DNA from: UBA1351 sp964563505
GTDB taxonomy: Bacteria; Bacillota; Clostridia; Lachnospirales; Vallitaleaceae
Direction: 5' to 3'
DNA length: 64,000 bases
Assembly: GCA_964563505.1 (NCBI GenBank)
Contig: CAZLXW010000001.1
Coordinates: forward strand, 1 to 64,000
In this document: positions 17,273-25,903 of the stretch, one piece after another
How positions within the stretch are numbered: the stretch's first letter is position 1
Layout: every line of letters starts with the position of its first letter
Translations under genes and position numbers: made by a program
The notes under the pieces: model-generated
Told to the model about the DNA's origin: nothing
The model's database searches: none
Seen by the model: the letters and a program-made list of their open reading frames with translations, nothing else

Positions 17273-18352
17273 TTATTCATATTTTTCTAAGACGTCGTAT
17301 ATGTCTTTAAGTAAAACTTCAGCAAATCCAATAACTTCATCTGAAGCCCCGTAGTATATTTTCACCAAATCCTCTTCAAGCAAAATACCACATGTAAATA
17401 CGACATTCCCAAAAAAGCCAACCTTTTCATAACTTGCTTCAGGTACCATTATGGGGTATTGGGTTTTAGCAATGATATGTCCGGGGTCGTCTATGTCTGT
17501 AAGTATGGCTCCAAGACAATAGCAATCATTTTTGTCCGCAGCATGATAGATATGTAACCATCCGTTTTCTGTTTTCACCGATGGTCCGCCACCACCTATT
17601 CGTCCATTTTCCCATCCGTTTTCTGATACACTTAATAAATGCTCATGATGACTCCAATTGATAAGGTCTTTTGATTTAGACACCCAAATATTCGCATTAC
17701 CGATTTCTTTGGGTACCGGTCGATGGTAGGCATAATAATATCCATTAATTTTTTCAGGAAAGATGGAAACATCTTTATTTTCTGGAACGAAAATGATACC
17801 TAAACGCTCATAGTTCTTAAAATCGTTAGTTTTTATCATGGCTGTTGCGACACCATATTCAGATACTGCCGAATAGGTTATATAATAACTGTTATCAATT
17901 TTTGTTATTCGTGGATCTTCAATCCCCCATGTCTCATACTGATTTTCCGCCACAAGAAACGACCTATCCTCTATATGAAAATTTATGCCATCTTTACTTC
18001 GCGCAAGTCTAAAATGGCTAATAGACGTTAAATGCACGACTTTATGATCACTTTGTCGTCGTATCGTTCTCGAATCCGAAAAATCATATAATTCGCCGTC
18101 TTTTCTTTTGTCATAATATGCAACTTGAAGTTGATATTGTTCATCTTCTTTCACAAAAATAGGGACACCTACAATGTCTTCATCCTTCGTTATAACACTT
18201 TCTGCTACACGAATCAATAATATAATCTCATCATTAAATCGAGTCACACCTGCATTAAATACCCCATCCACTTTAAAATCACTCTGTGTTGGTTTTACCA
18301 TATTGGGGGTAATAATTGGATTTGAAGAATGTCTTTGAACAATTGATTTCAT
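17273..18352 (-). CDS. GH130-family beta-mannoside phosphorylase-like protein
   Basis: A 359-residue cytoplasmic five-bladed beta-propeller. GH130 signatures are NPIITPNMV at the N-terminus, VFNAGVTRFNDEIILLIRV, the catalytic Asp in WGIEDPRI, YYYAYHRPVP, and NGRIGGGGPSV. The conserved Arg and HR residues that bind phosphate appear present, favouring a phosphorylase (releasing alpha-mannose 1-phosphate) over a hydrolase. GH130 acts on beta-mannosidic bonds; the exact glycoside cannot be read from sequence. AAGGAGTTCAT precedes ATG 18352. It has its own extended -10 promoter and sits directly upstream of the LacI gene. Confidence 0.85.
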   Translation of the reverse strand: MKSIVQRHSSNPIITPNMVKPTQSDFKVDGVFNAGVTRFNDEIILLIRVAESVITKDEDIVGVPIFVKEDEQYQLQVAYYDKRKDGELYDFSDSRTIRRQSDHKVVHLTSISHFRLARSKDGINFHIEDRSFLVAENQYETWGIEDPRITKIDNSYYITYSAVSEYGVATAMIKTNDFKNYERLGIIFVPENKDVSIFPEKINGYYYAYHRPVPKEIGNANIWVSKSKDLINWSHHEHLLSVSENGWENGRIGGGGPSVKTENGWLHIYHAADKNDCYCLGAILTDIDDPGHIIAKTQYPIMVPEASYEKVGFFGNVVFTCGILLEEDLVKIYYGASDEVIGFAEVLLKDIYDVLEKYE

Positions 18353-18390
18353 ATGAACTCCTTCCTAGTACGTTTTTGATAATACACAGC

Positions 18391-18417
18391 AACTTCTGCT
18401 ATGAAGTTAGTATATCA
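18391..18417 (-). promoter_or_regulatory. GH130 promoter: extended -10 with inverted repeat over the start site
   Basis: Minus-strand TGATATACT (18409-18417) fits an extended -10 (TGnTATAAT type); no -35 is evident. Immediately downstream, AACTTC-N6-GAAGTT (18391-18408) forms an inverted repeat over the expected start, a typical repressor position. Its sequence differs from the LacI-associated element. Confidence 0.5.
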
Positions 18418-18456
18418 CAATCAAACAGACTAGAGCGAAGTTCCTACAAAATTTAA

Positions 18457-19815
18457 TCACTTCGAGATAACAAACGTATTGAATGAATACCCATTTAATT
18501 CGATAAGACAGTTTTCGTTATTAATGTTTAATAATAACTCACGTGTATAATCCACATTATTGGCAACAACGACAACAATATCTTGATTCGGATTTTCAAA
18601 TGCAACCGCCGAACCCGACCAAGCACCTTCGACTTCAATACGCTGTGCACCCGGATCAACGAAACTCGAAAAATGTTTCATTACATAAAACTCCGGATTA
18701 TAAATGACCTCATTTGTTTTAGGGTCAATAGTAATAAGGGCATTTTGATTCCACCCCCATGTACTCGCTCCGCCTGGCTCTAAGGCCATATTCCAATACG
18801 TATAACTACATACGCCGTTACGAAGATAATGTCGCATAAGATTAAATACATACCTTGCATATTCCCATGTGTTTTTTCCATCGCCGCATTCATTTTCTGT
18901 TTGCATCAATTTTATATTTGGATAGGATTCTTTTGTTCTTTGAATAGCCTCACGGCCTGCCCACTGATAACCAATTCCTGATATGTATTTTAAGGCATTC
19001 GGATCAAACATTACGTGATCAACATATTCATCAAATAAGTCAATCAATATTTTTCCTGTCGGTAAAAATTTCATCTGCTCCGGACCGTTTAGTGTTCCCA
19101 ACCAAATTTCAACATCTAAATCTTCTTGTTCAAATAAAGGACCTAAATATTTGCTGATAAACACGCGAAATTGTTCACCGGACCATAAACAAGAAGGAAA
19201 TTTTTGATCAGCAAAAGGTTCGTTTTGTATATGAACTTGATGAATAGGTATTCCTTCACCTTTATATGCTTGTATAAATTTCAAGAAGTACAAAGCATAT
19301 GCCTTCAGATATTCATCTTCCATAATTAACCGACCGTGATTATAAGCTTCCGGTGTTTTCATCCATGTTGGGGGACTCCATGGCGAAGCGAATAGTTTAA
19401 GGTCATGTTTATATTTTAAAGCGCTCTTAATATATGGAAGAAGATAGTCATAATCTCTTTCAATCGAAAAATGTTGCATCTCAAAATCATTGGCGTGTTC
19501 ATTATGACTATACCACTTGGCAGCATAATCGCTTGCGCCAATAGGAACTCTACAAAAATTAAAATTGGCTCCTTCTTCACCATCAAAAAGGCTTTTTATG
19601 ACCGCTTCTCTTTGATTTGCATCAATTTTATTTAATGCCATCCAGCCTAACTCATTAAAACATCCACCAAATCCTTCGATTGTCTGATCGCGTTTTTCTG
19701 TGAGTACAAGCCTGTAATTTAAATCTGTATTTTTACTTTCTATCTTTTTTATCTCAGCAGTATCCTTATCGATCCACTTCCCACTGCTTGTTGTTTCTTT
19801 CCATTTTATATTCAT
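18457..19815 (-). CDS. GH30-family glycoside hydrolase
   Basis: A 452-residue enzyme without a signal peptide, so cytoplasmic. The retaining GH30 barrel is recognised by QTIEGFGGCFNELGW (about residues 36-50), FNFCRVPIGASDYA, LFASPWSPPTWMKTPEAYNHG, the acid/base Glu in VHIQNEPFADQKFPSC and the nucleophile Glu in LMQTENECGDG, then a C-terminal beta domain. It would cleave beta-glucosides, beta-xylosides or related bonds in imported oligosaccharides. The open frame extends to 19938, overlapping the permease; ATG 19815, 8 bp after the permease stop and with AAAGGAT upstream, is the likely start. It closes the GH42-YesMN-ABC cassette. Confidence 0.9.
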   Translation of the reverse strand: MNIKWKETTSSGKWIDKDTAEIKKIESKNTDLNYRLVLTEKRDQTIEGFGGCFNELGWMALNKIDANQREAVIKSLFDGEEGANFNFCRVPIGASDYAAKWYSHNEHANDFEMQHFSIERDYDYLLPYIKSALKYKHDLKLFASPWSPPTWMKTPEAYNHGRLIMEDEYLKAYALYFLKFIQAYKGEGIPIHQVHIQNEPFADQKFPSCLWSGEQFRVFISKYLGPLFEQEDLDVEIWLGTLNGPEQMKFLPTGKILIDLFDEYVDHVMFDPNALKYISGIGYQWAGREAIQRTKESYPNIKLMQTENECGDGKNTWEYARYVFNLMRHYLRNGVCSYTYWNMALEPGGASTWGWNQNALITIDPKTNEVIYNPEFYVMKHFSSFVDPGAQRIEVEGAWSGSAVAFENPNQDIVVVVANNVDYTRELLLNINNENCLIELNGYSFNTFVISK

Positions 19816-19823
19816 TTTTTTTA

Positions 19824-20648
19824 TTATCCTTTCACGGCACCTGAAACAATGCCTTTTACGATATGCTTTTGGAAAAATAAATAAAATACAATTAAAGGGG
19901 CTGATGTCATTAATAATCCCGCAAGAATATTGGTCCAATCCGCTTCATATTTTCCGAAGAATTTATTTGCTGATAGTATTAATGTATAGTTCTTAGCATC
20001 AGTAATCATGAGTAAGGGTAACAAAAAATCATTCCATATCCATAGAGCATCAAGTATGGCAATGGTTGCAGTAATAGGTTTTAACAGTGGAAATATGACA
20101 TATAAATATACTTTAAAGGGTCCGCAGCCATCAATAATCGCTGCTTCCTCTAAATCATAAGGTATTGTTCCCATAAAGCCAACATATAAAAATATAGCTA
20201 AGTTTACGCCTAATCCAATATAGATGGCAACTGTTCCTAATAACGTTCCTTTTGCATTAAAAAACATAGCCGTTCTTGTCAATGAAATCATAATCGAATG
20301 AAAAGGAATTAACATCGATGCAATAAATAAAACCTGAAAAAATCCAGCTAATTTCAACTTACTTCTAGCTATTTTATAACCTGCCATTGAAGATGTGATG
20401 ATTATACCTATCACGGATAATACCGAGATGAATAATGTATTAAAGGTTGTTCGAAGAAAATCGAGTTTTTGAAAAGAGACGACGTAGTTATTAAACTGAA
20501 GTACTTCAGGTAGTGCCAATATTGATCTAGCCATTTCTCCATCTGTCTTTAATGAATTAATAATGGCAATATAGATTGGAAAAAACACAATCACAGCTGC
20601 TACTGTCAAAAAAATAATCTGGGTAATATTTAATATCTTAGCCTTCAT
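19824..20648 (-). CDS. Carbohydrate ABC transporter permease, MalG type
   Basis: A 274-residue membrane subunit with six hydrophobic segments and the EAA loop LEEAAIIDGCGPFKVYLYVI. VKGIVSGAVKG closes the protein as in other CUT1 permeases. The start overlaps the preceding permease stop by one base (TAATG), with GGAGGTAAAAGCATA as ribosome site. It pairs with the permease at 20648-21535 and the lipoprotein at 21588-22877. Confidence 0.9.
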   Translation of the reverse strand: MKAKILNITQIIFLTVAAVIVFFPIYIAIINSLKTDGEMARSILALPEVLQFNNYVVSFQKLDFLRTTFNTLFISVLSVIGIIITSSMAGYKIARSKLKLAGFFQVLFIASMLIPFHSIMISLTRTAMFFNAKGTLLGTVAIYIGLGVNLAIFLYVGFMGTIPYDLEEAAIIDGCGPFKVYLYVIFPLLKPITATIAILDALWIWNDFLLPLLMITDAKNYTLILSANKFFGKYEADWTNILAGLLMTSAPLIVFYLFFQKHIVKGIVSGAVKG

Positions 20649-21535
20649 TATGCTTTTACCTCCTTACTCCGTGTTAATCGCAGTTGAATCAATGTAATGA
20701 CAAGGACAAACAAAAACAGGATAATTGCTTTTGCATTTGCATACCCATATCTGAAAAAGCTTGAAAATGCTTCTTCATATATATTTAATGACATAACTTG
20801 TGTTGTCCGGCCCGGTCCGCCTCCGGTAAGTCCATAAATTTGATCAAAAGCTTTAAATGAATTGTTCAGTGTCAAGAATAGATTAATGGATACCGCATGC
20901 ATAATCATCGGTAGTGTAACTTTAAAAAATATTTGTATTTTATTTGCACCATCGACACGGGCCGCTTCCTTATACTCTATAGGAACGCCTTGAATTGCAG
21001 CAATATATATGACCATAATGTAACCAACACTTGTCCACAAGGACATCATCACAATTGCCCAGAAGGAAAAATTAGGATTTCCTAACCAAGGTTGCTCCAA
21101 AAATCCTAAAAATTTATTTTGCGCCAGTTCTGTCATTACCTTTCTAAAAATGAATTGCCATATGTATGCACCTATAATAAAACTAATCATATTAGGTAAA
21201 AAGAATGCTGTCCTGAAGAGATTACTGGTTTTTGTTCTAGCATCAATAAATATGGCAAGTAATAATCCTAAAATATTTGTTAATACAACCATAGCTAAAA
21301 CATATTTTAATGTAAATTTGATTGATGCTAAAAAGTTTTTATCATCTGTTAATGCCTTTACAAAATTATCTAAACCAACAAATTCAAAATTCGGATTAAC
21401 ACCGTTCCAATTAGTAAAACTATAGGATAAACCGGTTATGACCGGTATTATCATAAATATGCTGTAAAAAATTAATGCCGGTAATAAAAACAGTAATAAC
21501 AATCGTATTTCTTTTCTTTTCTTACTCTTTTCCAT
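20648..21535 (-). CDS. Carbohydrate ABC transporter permease, MalF type
   Basis: A 295-residue permease with a basic N-terminus (MEKSKKRKEIR), six membrane segments, the EAA loop YKEAARVDGANKIQIFFKVT and the MalF-type YGLTGGGPGRTTQVM. AAGGAGATTCAA precedes ATG 21535. It follows the binding-protein gene across a strong hairpin (21563-21584) that should reduce its expression relative to the binding protein. Confidence 0.9.
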   Translation of the reverse strand: MEKSKKRKEIRLLLLFLLPALIFYSIFMIIPVITGLSYSFTNWNGVNPNFEFVGLDNFVKALTDDKNFLASIKFTLKYVLAMVVLTNILGLLLAIFIDARTKTSNLFRTAFFLPNMISFIIGAYIWQFIFRKVMTELAQNKFLGFLEQPWLGNPNFSFWAIVMMSLWTSVGYIMVIYIAAIQGVPIEYKEAARVDGANKIQIFFKVTLPMIMHAVSINLFLTLNNSFKAFDQIYGLTGGGPGRTTQVMSLNIYEEAFSSFFRYGYANAKAIILFLFVLVITLIQLRLTRSKEVKA

Positions 21536-21556
21536 TTGAATCTCCTTCCTATGTTC

Positions 21557-21584
21557 AATAAAAAATGGGCCCTACGGCCCATTT
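21557..21584 (-). terminator. Intercistronic terminator-like hairpin between binding protein and permeases
   Basis: Perfect 9-bp arms AAATGGGCC (21563-21571) and GGCCCATTT (21576-21584) with a 4-nt loop are followed on the minus strand by TTTTTTATTG. It has all the features of an intrinsic terminator yet lies inside an operon, so partial read-through to the permeases is expected. Confidence 0.85.
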
Positions 21585-21587
21585 GAA

Positions 21588-22877
21588 TTATTGATTAACT
21601 TCATTGAATATCGTCCACGCTTCATCCAATGCCATAATCACATCATCAGCTGATGCTGTATCTGAATAATATCCTTGTAACGCTTTTCCTGATTCGTCTT
21701 TAACCGCTTGTGGAATGCTTGGGTCAAGATAAGATTTTCCCTCTTCCATATATGCAATGGCTTCAGCAATCCATGGATATGTATCAAACGTATGAATTTG
21801 AGAAATCGGATTAAATTGACATGCCGCGAAAAACTCTGTGGATGTTTGTGGATTTAGAAAGTATGCAACTAAAGCTTTTGCTACTTCTTTGTTTTCACTA
21901 TATGAGCATACACCTAATGTTGTTGACACAGAAGCATTAATCATAGATGCTTGACTATCTTCATTCACCGGTAATGGAGCCACGCCTAAATTAAAGTCCG
22001 GATTTGCTTCTAATATAGTTGCCGAGAACCATGGTCCTTGTACCCACATACCATAATCACCGGATGCAAACTCAGCACAGCCATCTGTTCCACCAATTTC
22101 AAGTCCATTGGAATTGGCATTTGCGTGCACATAGTCAATCACATTAAACATTTCACTGATTTCTTCAAAGGAGCTTTCATTAGCATTCATCTTATCAATA
22201 AAATCAGGATGACTCGTATTCGCATAAGCTCCAACAGTTAATGGTAAAAACAACTGTGGAATCCACGCTTCGTTATAGGCTGCTAGGAATGGTGTTTTTC
22301 CTGCTGCTGTTATCTTCTCAGAATTTGATTTTAATTCACTAAGTGTTAACGCAGGTTCTAAACCTAATTCATTAAAGAGATCTTTGTTATATAGCATTCC
22401 CCAAGTAAGACTTTCAAGAGGCAAACCCACAACTTTCTCTTCATAGGTAACTGCTTGTTTTGCACTATCGTATAAATCAGCGACCCACGGTTCACTACTT
22501 AAGTCTTCTAAGTATCCCGCTTTGTAATATTGGGCTTTTTCATTGATTGCGTGAAACATAAATACATCTAAATCGTCCTTAGTCGATAATCTTGTTTTTA
22601 ATATTTCCGGAGCATTATCTGCACTTGGCATCTCTAAACTGTATGTAACTTTGACGCCTGTTTCCTCTTCATATTCTGCTGCAAACTGATCAATATAGTT
22701 TTCATAAATTTCCCGAAATCTCGGTTGTGCAATAAATAACTTTAAATCAACTGTAGATCCCGCTTTGACTTCAGTATTTTCTGATATTGATGAAGAATTA
22801 TCTGTTCCATCCTTTGCTTGACCACACCCCGCTAAAACCATTGTTAAAACTAATAGTATTGCAATTATCTTTTTCAT
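21588..22877 (-). CDS. Extracellular sugar-binding lipoprotein (family 1 SBP)
   Basis: A 429-residue lipoprotein with signal peptide MKKIIAILLVLTMVLAGC and lipobox LAGC, then a Ser/Asp-rich linker. Family 1 features are DLKLFIAQPRFREIYENYID, VVGLPLESLTWGMLYNKDLF and GDYGMWVQGPWFSATI. The frame includes an earlier ATG at 22883, but that codon abuts the GGAGG; ATG 22877 has ideal spacing (GGAGGATGTCA). It is the first gene after the YesN-type regulator and has its own promoter region, so the two-component pair probably controls it in response to the sugar. Confidence 0.9.
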   Translation of the reverse strand: MKKIIAILLVLTMVLAGCGQAKDGTDNSSSISENTEVKAGSTVDLKLFIAQPRFREIYENYIDQFAAEYEEETGVKVTYSLEMPSADNAPEILKTRLSTKDDLDVFMFHAINEKAQYYKAGYLEDLSSEPWVADLYDSAKQAVTYEEKVVGLPLESLTWGMLYNKDLFNELGLEPALTLSELKSNSEKITAAGKTPFLAAYNEAWIPQLFLPLTVGAYANTSHPDFIDKMNANESSFEEISEMFNVIDYVHANANSNGLEIGGTDGCAEFASGDYGMWVQGPWFSATILEANPDFNLGVAPLPVNEDSQASMINASVSTTLGVCSYSENKEVAKALVAYFLNPQTSTEFFAACQFNPISQIHTFDTYPWIAEAIAYMEEGKSYLDPSIPQAVKDESGKALQGYYSDTASADDVIMALDEAWTIFNEVNQ

Positions 22878-22928
22878 TGACATCCTCCTTTTATTATCGA
22901 GTTAAGTGTATTCTTAACTTCTAAATAA

Positions 22929-22977
22929 ATTATACATTTTGGAGTTAAGGAATGCATTAGATGATATTAATGCATTC
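22929..22977 (-). promoter_or_regulatory. Promoter region of the second ABC sugar cassette
   Basis: A perfect TATAAT lies at 22929-22934 on the minus strand with no good -35. In its place is an inverted repeat of 10-bp arms (GAATGCATTA 22950-22959; TAATGCATTC 22968-22977) containing two AATGCATT units 18 bp apart. This fits activation by the YesN-type regulator encoded just upstream. Downstream, GTTAAG-N6-CTTAAC overlaps the leader. Confidence 0.5.
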
Positions 22978-22989
22978 TACTGTAAAATA

Positions 22990-24060
22990 TTAATTCCCGT
23001 ATTCACCCGGTGTACATCCATAATAGCGTTTAAAAACTTTATAAAAATATGTGACATCATTGTATCCTAGTTGATCAGAAATATCTTTATGGCTAGCACC
23101 TAAACTTAAAAGATAAGCTGCCTCTTCCATCTTTTTTTTAAGAATGTAATTACCTAAGGTCATCCCAAAATGGGATTTAAAGGTACTGCTTAAGTATTCT
23201 TTACTAATAAAAAATCGCTCTGCCACATCACTCAAGCTAATATCTTCCTTATATGCACTATCCACGTATTCTTTTGCTAGTTCAGCCACAGGTTTTTCAG
23301 ATGTTCTAATTTGATTACACCGATAATCAATTCCTGTGACCATAAGTTTTTCAATTTTTTGAAAATACTCTTCAAGGATAAGGCCTCTCGTCACATCTAC
23401 TCTTAATTGTTCAAAAAAAGTTTGGAACATCGTACTGTTTTTTATAGCATCCATCATTTCATCTCTGATAATAGGGACAAAATAATCATGAATCAACCGA
23501 ACCAAAACACCTTGGTCTTGATGAATATTTCTGAATTTCTTTTTCAGTTTTGATAGGAGAGGCATTACTTTTAGTGAATCTGTTCCTCTTAATATACTTC
23601 GAAAGGATTTTGTAACGTCGATAATCTCTTCAATCACTTCTTGATCAAACAAGTCATGTAATGCTAATGTCGATATATTTTTAGTCAACGCGAGTTCTTT
23701 AATGCACTTTTCAAGTGCTTGATTTAATTCTTCCGCGTCAATGGGTTTAAGAATATATTCGACTGCTTGTGAATGAATCGCTTGCTTCATATATGCAAAA
23801 TTATCGTGTCCACTAATGACAATAATCTTCGAATCAATTGACTTCTCCTTAATGGATTTCAAAAAAACAATACCATCCATATTTGACATTTCCATATCTG
23901 TGATCACAATATCCGGAGCCCATTTTTCAATTAAATTCAATCCTTCAAGGCCATCTTCTGCTTCTCCAACAATGTCGATTCCTAATTTATCCCATTGTCC
24001 GAAAGTGCGTATAATACTTCTTGCCCATTTTTCATCATCAACAATAATTGCTTTTAGCAT
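22990..24060 (-). CDS. YesN-type response regulator (receiver + AraC HTH)
   Basis: A 356-residue DNA-binding response regulator. The receiver domain (1-120) has IIVDDEKWAR, phospho-acceptor Asp55 in VITDMEMSNMDG and the conserved Lys in YILKPIDAEEL. A linker of about 130 residues leads to an AraC-type double helix-turn-helix (about 255-356) with DVAERFFISKEYLSSTFKSH and DISDQLGYNDVTYFYKVFKR. It is paired with the sensor kinase at 24062-25870 (1-bp gap, GGAGGCTTAAG ribosome site). It presumably activates the SBP/permease/GH30 genes just downstream. Confidence 0.93.
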   Translation of the reverse strand: MLKAIIVDDEKWARSIIRTFGQWDKLGIDIVGEAEDGLEGLNLIEKWAPDIVITDMEMSNMDGIVFLKSIKEKSIDSKIIVISGHDNFAYMKQAIHSQAVEYILKPIDAEELNQALEKCIKELALTKNISTLALHDLFDQEVIEEIIDVTKSFRSILRGTDSLKVMPLLSKLKKKFRNIHQDQGVLVRLIHDYFVPIIRDEMMDAIKNSTMFQTFFEQLRVDVTRGLILEEYFQKIEKLMVTGIDYRCNQIRTSEKPVAELAKEYVDSAYKEDISLSDVAERFFISKEYLSSTFKSHFGMTLGNYILKKKMEEAAYLLSLGASHKDISDQLGYNDVTYFYKVFKRYYGCTPGEYGN

Positions 24061-24061
24061 C

Positions 24062-25870
24062 TTAAGCCTCCGATCTTTGCTTGGCTTTCATCAAAATTGT
24101 AATTCTTGTATATTTATCTTTTTCACTTTCCACCTTAAGTCCGTATGTTTTCCCGAAATGTATTTTTATTCGCGAATCAATATTTCTAAGTCCTAGATGA
24201 TCGCTATTATAAAAATGGATTTGATTTTCATCAGATAAATTCTTGCGAATTTCAGATAAATGTTTTTTTGATATTCCGATACCATTATCTGAAACTTCAA
24301 CAAATAGACATTCTGATTCCATCCATACTCTAATATGTATTTCCCAAACCATTTCTCTTTTAACGAATCCATATTTAAAGCAATTTTCAACAATCGGTTG
24401 AATCGATAATTTTGGAATTAACATGTCTGTTGTCAAAGGCTCTATCTGAATATCTATATTTAGCTGTTCACCAAAACGCATTTGTTGTATCTGAATATAT
24501 TGTTGAACATTCTTTATTTCTTGGTCAACAGTTACAAGTTCTTCTGTCAGCTGCATATTATATCGCATCATTTTACTATAGGCACTAATAACCTGATAGA
24601 TCTCAATAGCCTCTTTATCCACTGCCATAGCGCCAATCATTTGAAGGGTATTATACATGAAATGGGGATTAATCTGTGCTTGAAGAGCCATAAGCTGGGC
24701 CGATTGTGTCTCAATTCTTTGTTTATATTCTTTATCAATTAAATCTCTTATCTTATGAATCATAAATCGATAACTTTGTTCAAGTACTTTGATTTCATCA
24801 TTGGTTTTTGTAATCATCACCGGTAGTTCTTCACCTTCCAAAATACCATCAATATTTTGCATGGATTTTGTTAACATTCGTATGGGTTTTGTTAACTGGG
24901 CACTAAAAAATAATATGATTCCAAAAATGATAAAACCAGTGACAAAAATAATCAGAAGCTGTGAAGAAAGTATTTCATTGTAAAATTCGGTAGCAATGCT
25001 TGTGGGCATTGTTTTTACAAGATAAAGACTTTCCGAAAGTTTTCGATAAAAAATATACTCATCATTATGAATAAAAAAATCGCCCTCTTCTGTTGTCTTA
25101 ATTGACTGAAAAATATTCTTAAGCTGATTATTAGCATAACGCGACGCATTGCTTTGATAGATGATTCTACCCTCATTGTCAATAAAAAAAACACGACTGT
25201 CTTTTTCTGTAGTTAGTAACTGTGATGATGCTTCAAAAAGATTCCAATTCAATTTGACAACTAAAGCTCCGATAATTTTTTGATTATCAAATCGTCTATA
25301 TATCTTTGTCAAATAGGGGCCATCAATGTTCTGCTCAATTTCATCCGTTTGAATATTGTAAAACAATCCACCTTCATTAGTAAATAACGGGTTTTGTTCC
25401 AATTCATCATCCGTAATATTTTCAATAACAAAATCTTTTTCAACGGACACGCTAAAAACTCTATTACTCTCAAAAGCATAATATTTGACAGTCATAAAGT
25501 CTCTATAATTTGCAAGCAAATATGATTTAATTTTTGTTCTAAAATATTGTATTCCCACCGTTTTCCAAGAATCATTTTCCTCAACCTTTGAAGAATAAAA
25601 AAGAATATTATTATCGAAGAAAAATGCCGTTAATGCTTCATCAATACGATCTACATTATTATAAAACTCACTATCGACCCACTCAATCTTAGATAGATTT
25701 TGTTTGATAATCTCTTGCCGCATTGCATCCTGCGAATTCTGTCTTGAGATAAATGTAGCTACAACTAAAGGAACAATTCCAACCAGCAAGGTTAACAGAA
25801 ATAATTTCATACGCAAGCTTCTAAACATGGGTGTTATAATGTACTTTTTAAAAAAATATTTTATTTTCAT
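24062..25870 (-). CDS. YesM-type sensor histidine kinase
   Basis: A 602-residue membrane kinase. TM1 is at about 22-42; an extracellular Cache-like sensor of about 255 residues follows; TM2 is at about 300-322, then HAMP (FFSAQLTKPIRML). The His_kinase domain carries the phospho-acceptor in ALQAQINPHFMYNTLQMIGA, and the ATPase domain has PIVENCFKYGF and VEVSDNGIGIS. The start at 25870 has GAGGTGTCATC upstream. It follows GH42 by 33 bp and precedes its cognate regulator; it probably senses an extracellular sugar, perhaps via the cassette's binding protein. Confidence 0.93.
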   Translation of the reverse strand: MKIKYFFKKYIITPMFRSLRMKLFLLTLLVGIVPLVVATFISRQNSQDAMRQEIIKQNLSKIEWVDSEFYNNVDRIDEALTAFFFDNNILFYSSKVEENDSWKTVGIQYFRTKIKSYLLANYRDFMTVKYYAFESNRVFSVSVEKDFVIENITDDELEQNPLFTNEGGLFYNIQTDEIEQNIDGPYLTKIYRRFDNQKIIGALVVKLNWNLFEASSQLLTTEKDSRVFFIDNEGRIIYQSNASRYANNQLKNIFQSIKTTEEGDFFIHNDEYIFYRKLSESLYLVKTMPTSIATEFYNEILSSQLLIIFVTGFIIFGIILFFSAQLTKPIRMLTKSMQNIDGILEGEELPVMITKTNDEIKVLEQSYRFMIHKIRDLIDKEYKQRIETQSAQLMALQAQINPHFMYNTLQMIGAMAVDKEAIEIYQVISAYSKMMRYNMQLTEELVTVDQEIKNVQQYIQIQQMRFGEQLNIDIQIEPLTTDMLIPKLSIQPIVENCFKYGFVKREMVWEIHIRVWMESECLFVEVSDNGIGISKKHLSEIRKNLSDENQIHFYNSDHLGLRNIDSRIKIHFGKTYGLKVESEKDKYTRITILMKAKQRSEA

Positions 25871-25903
25871 GATGACACCTCATTTAATCGAGTCCTATTT
25901 AGG

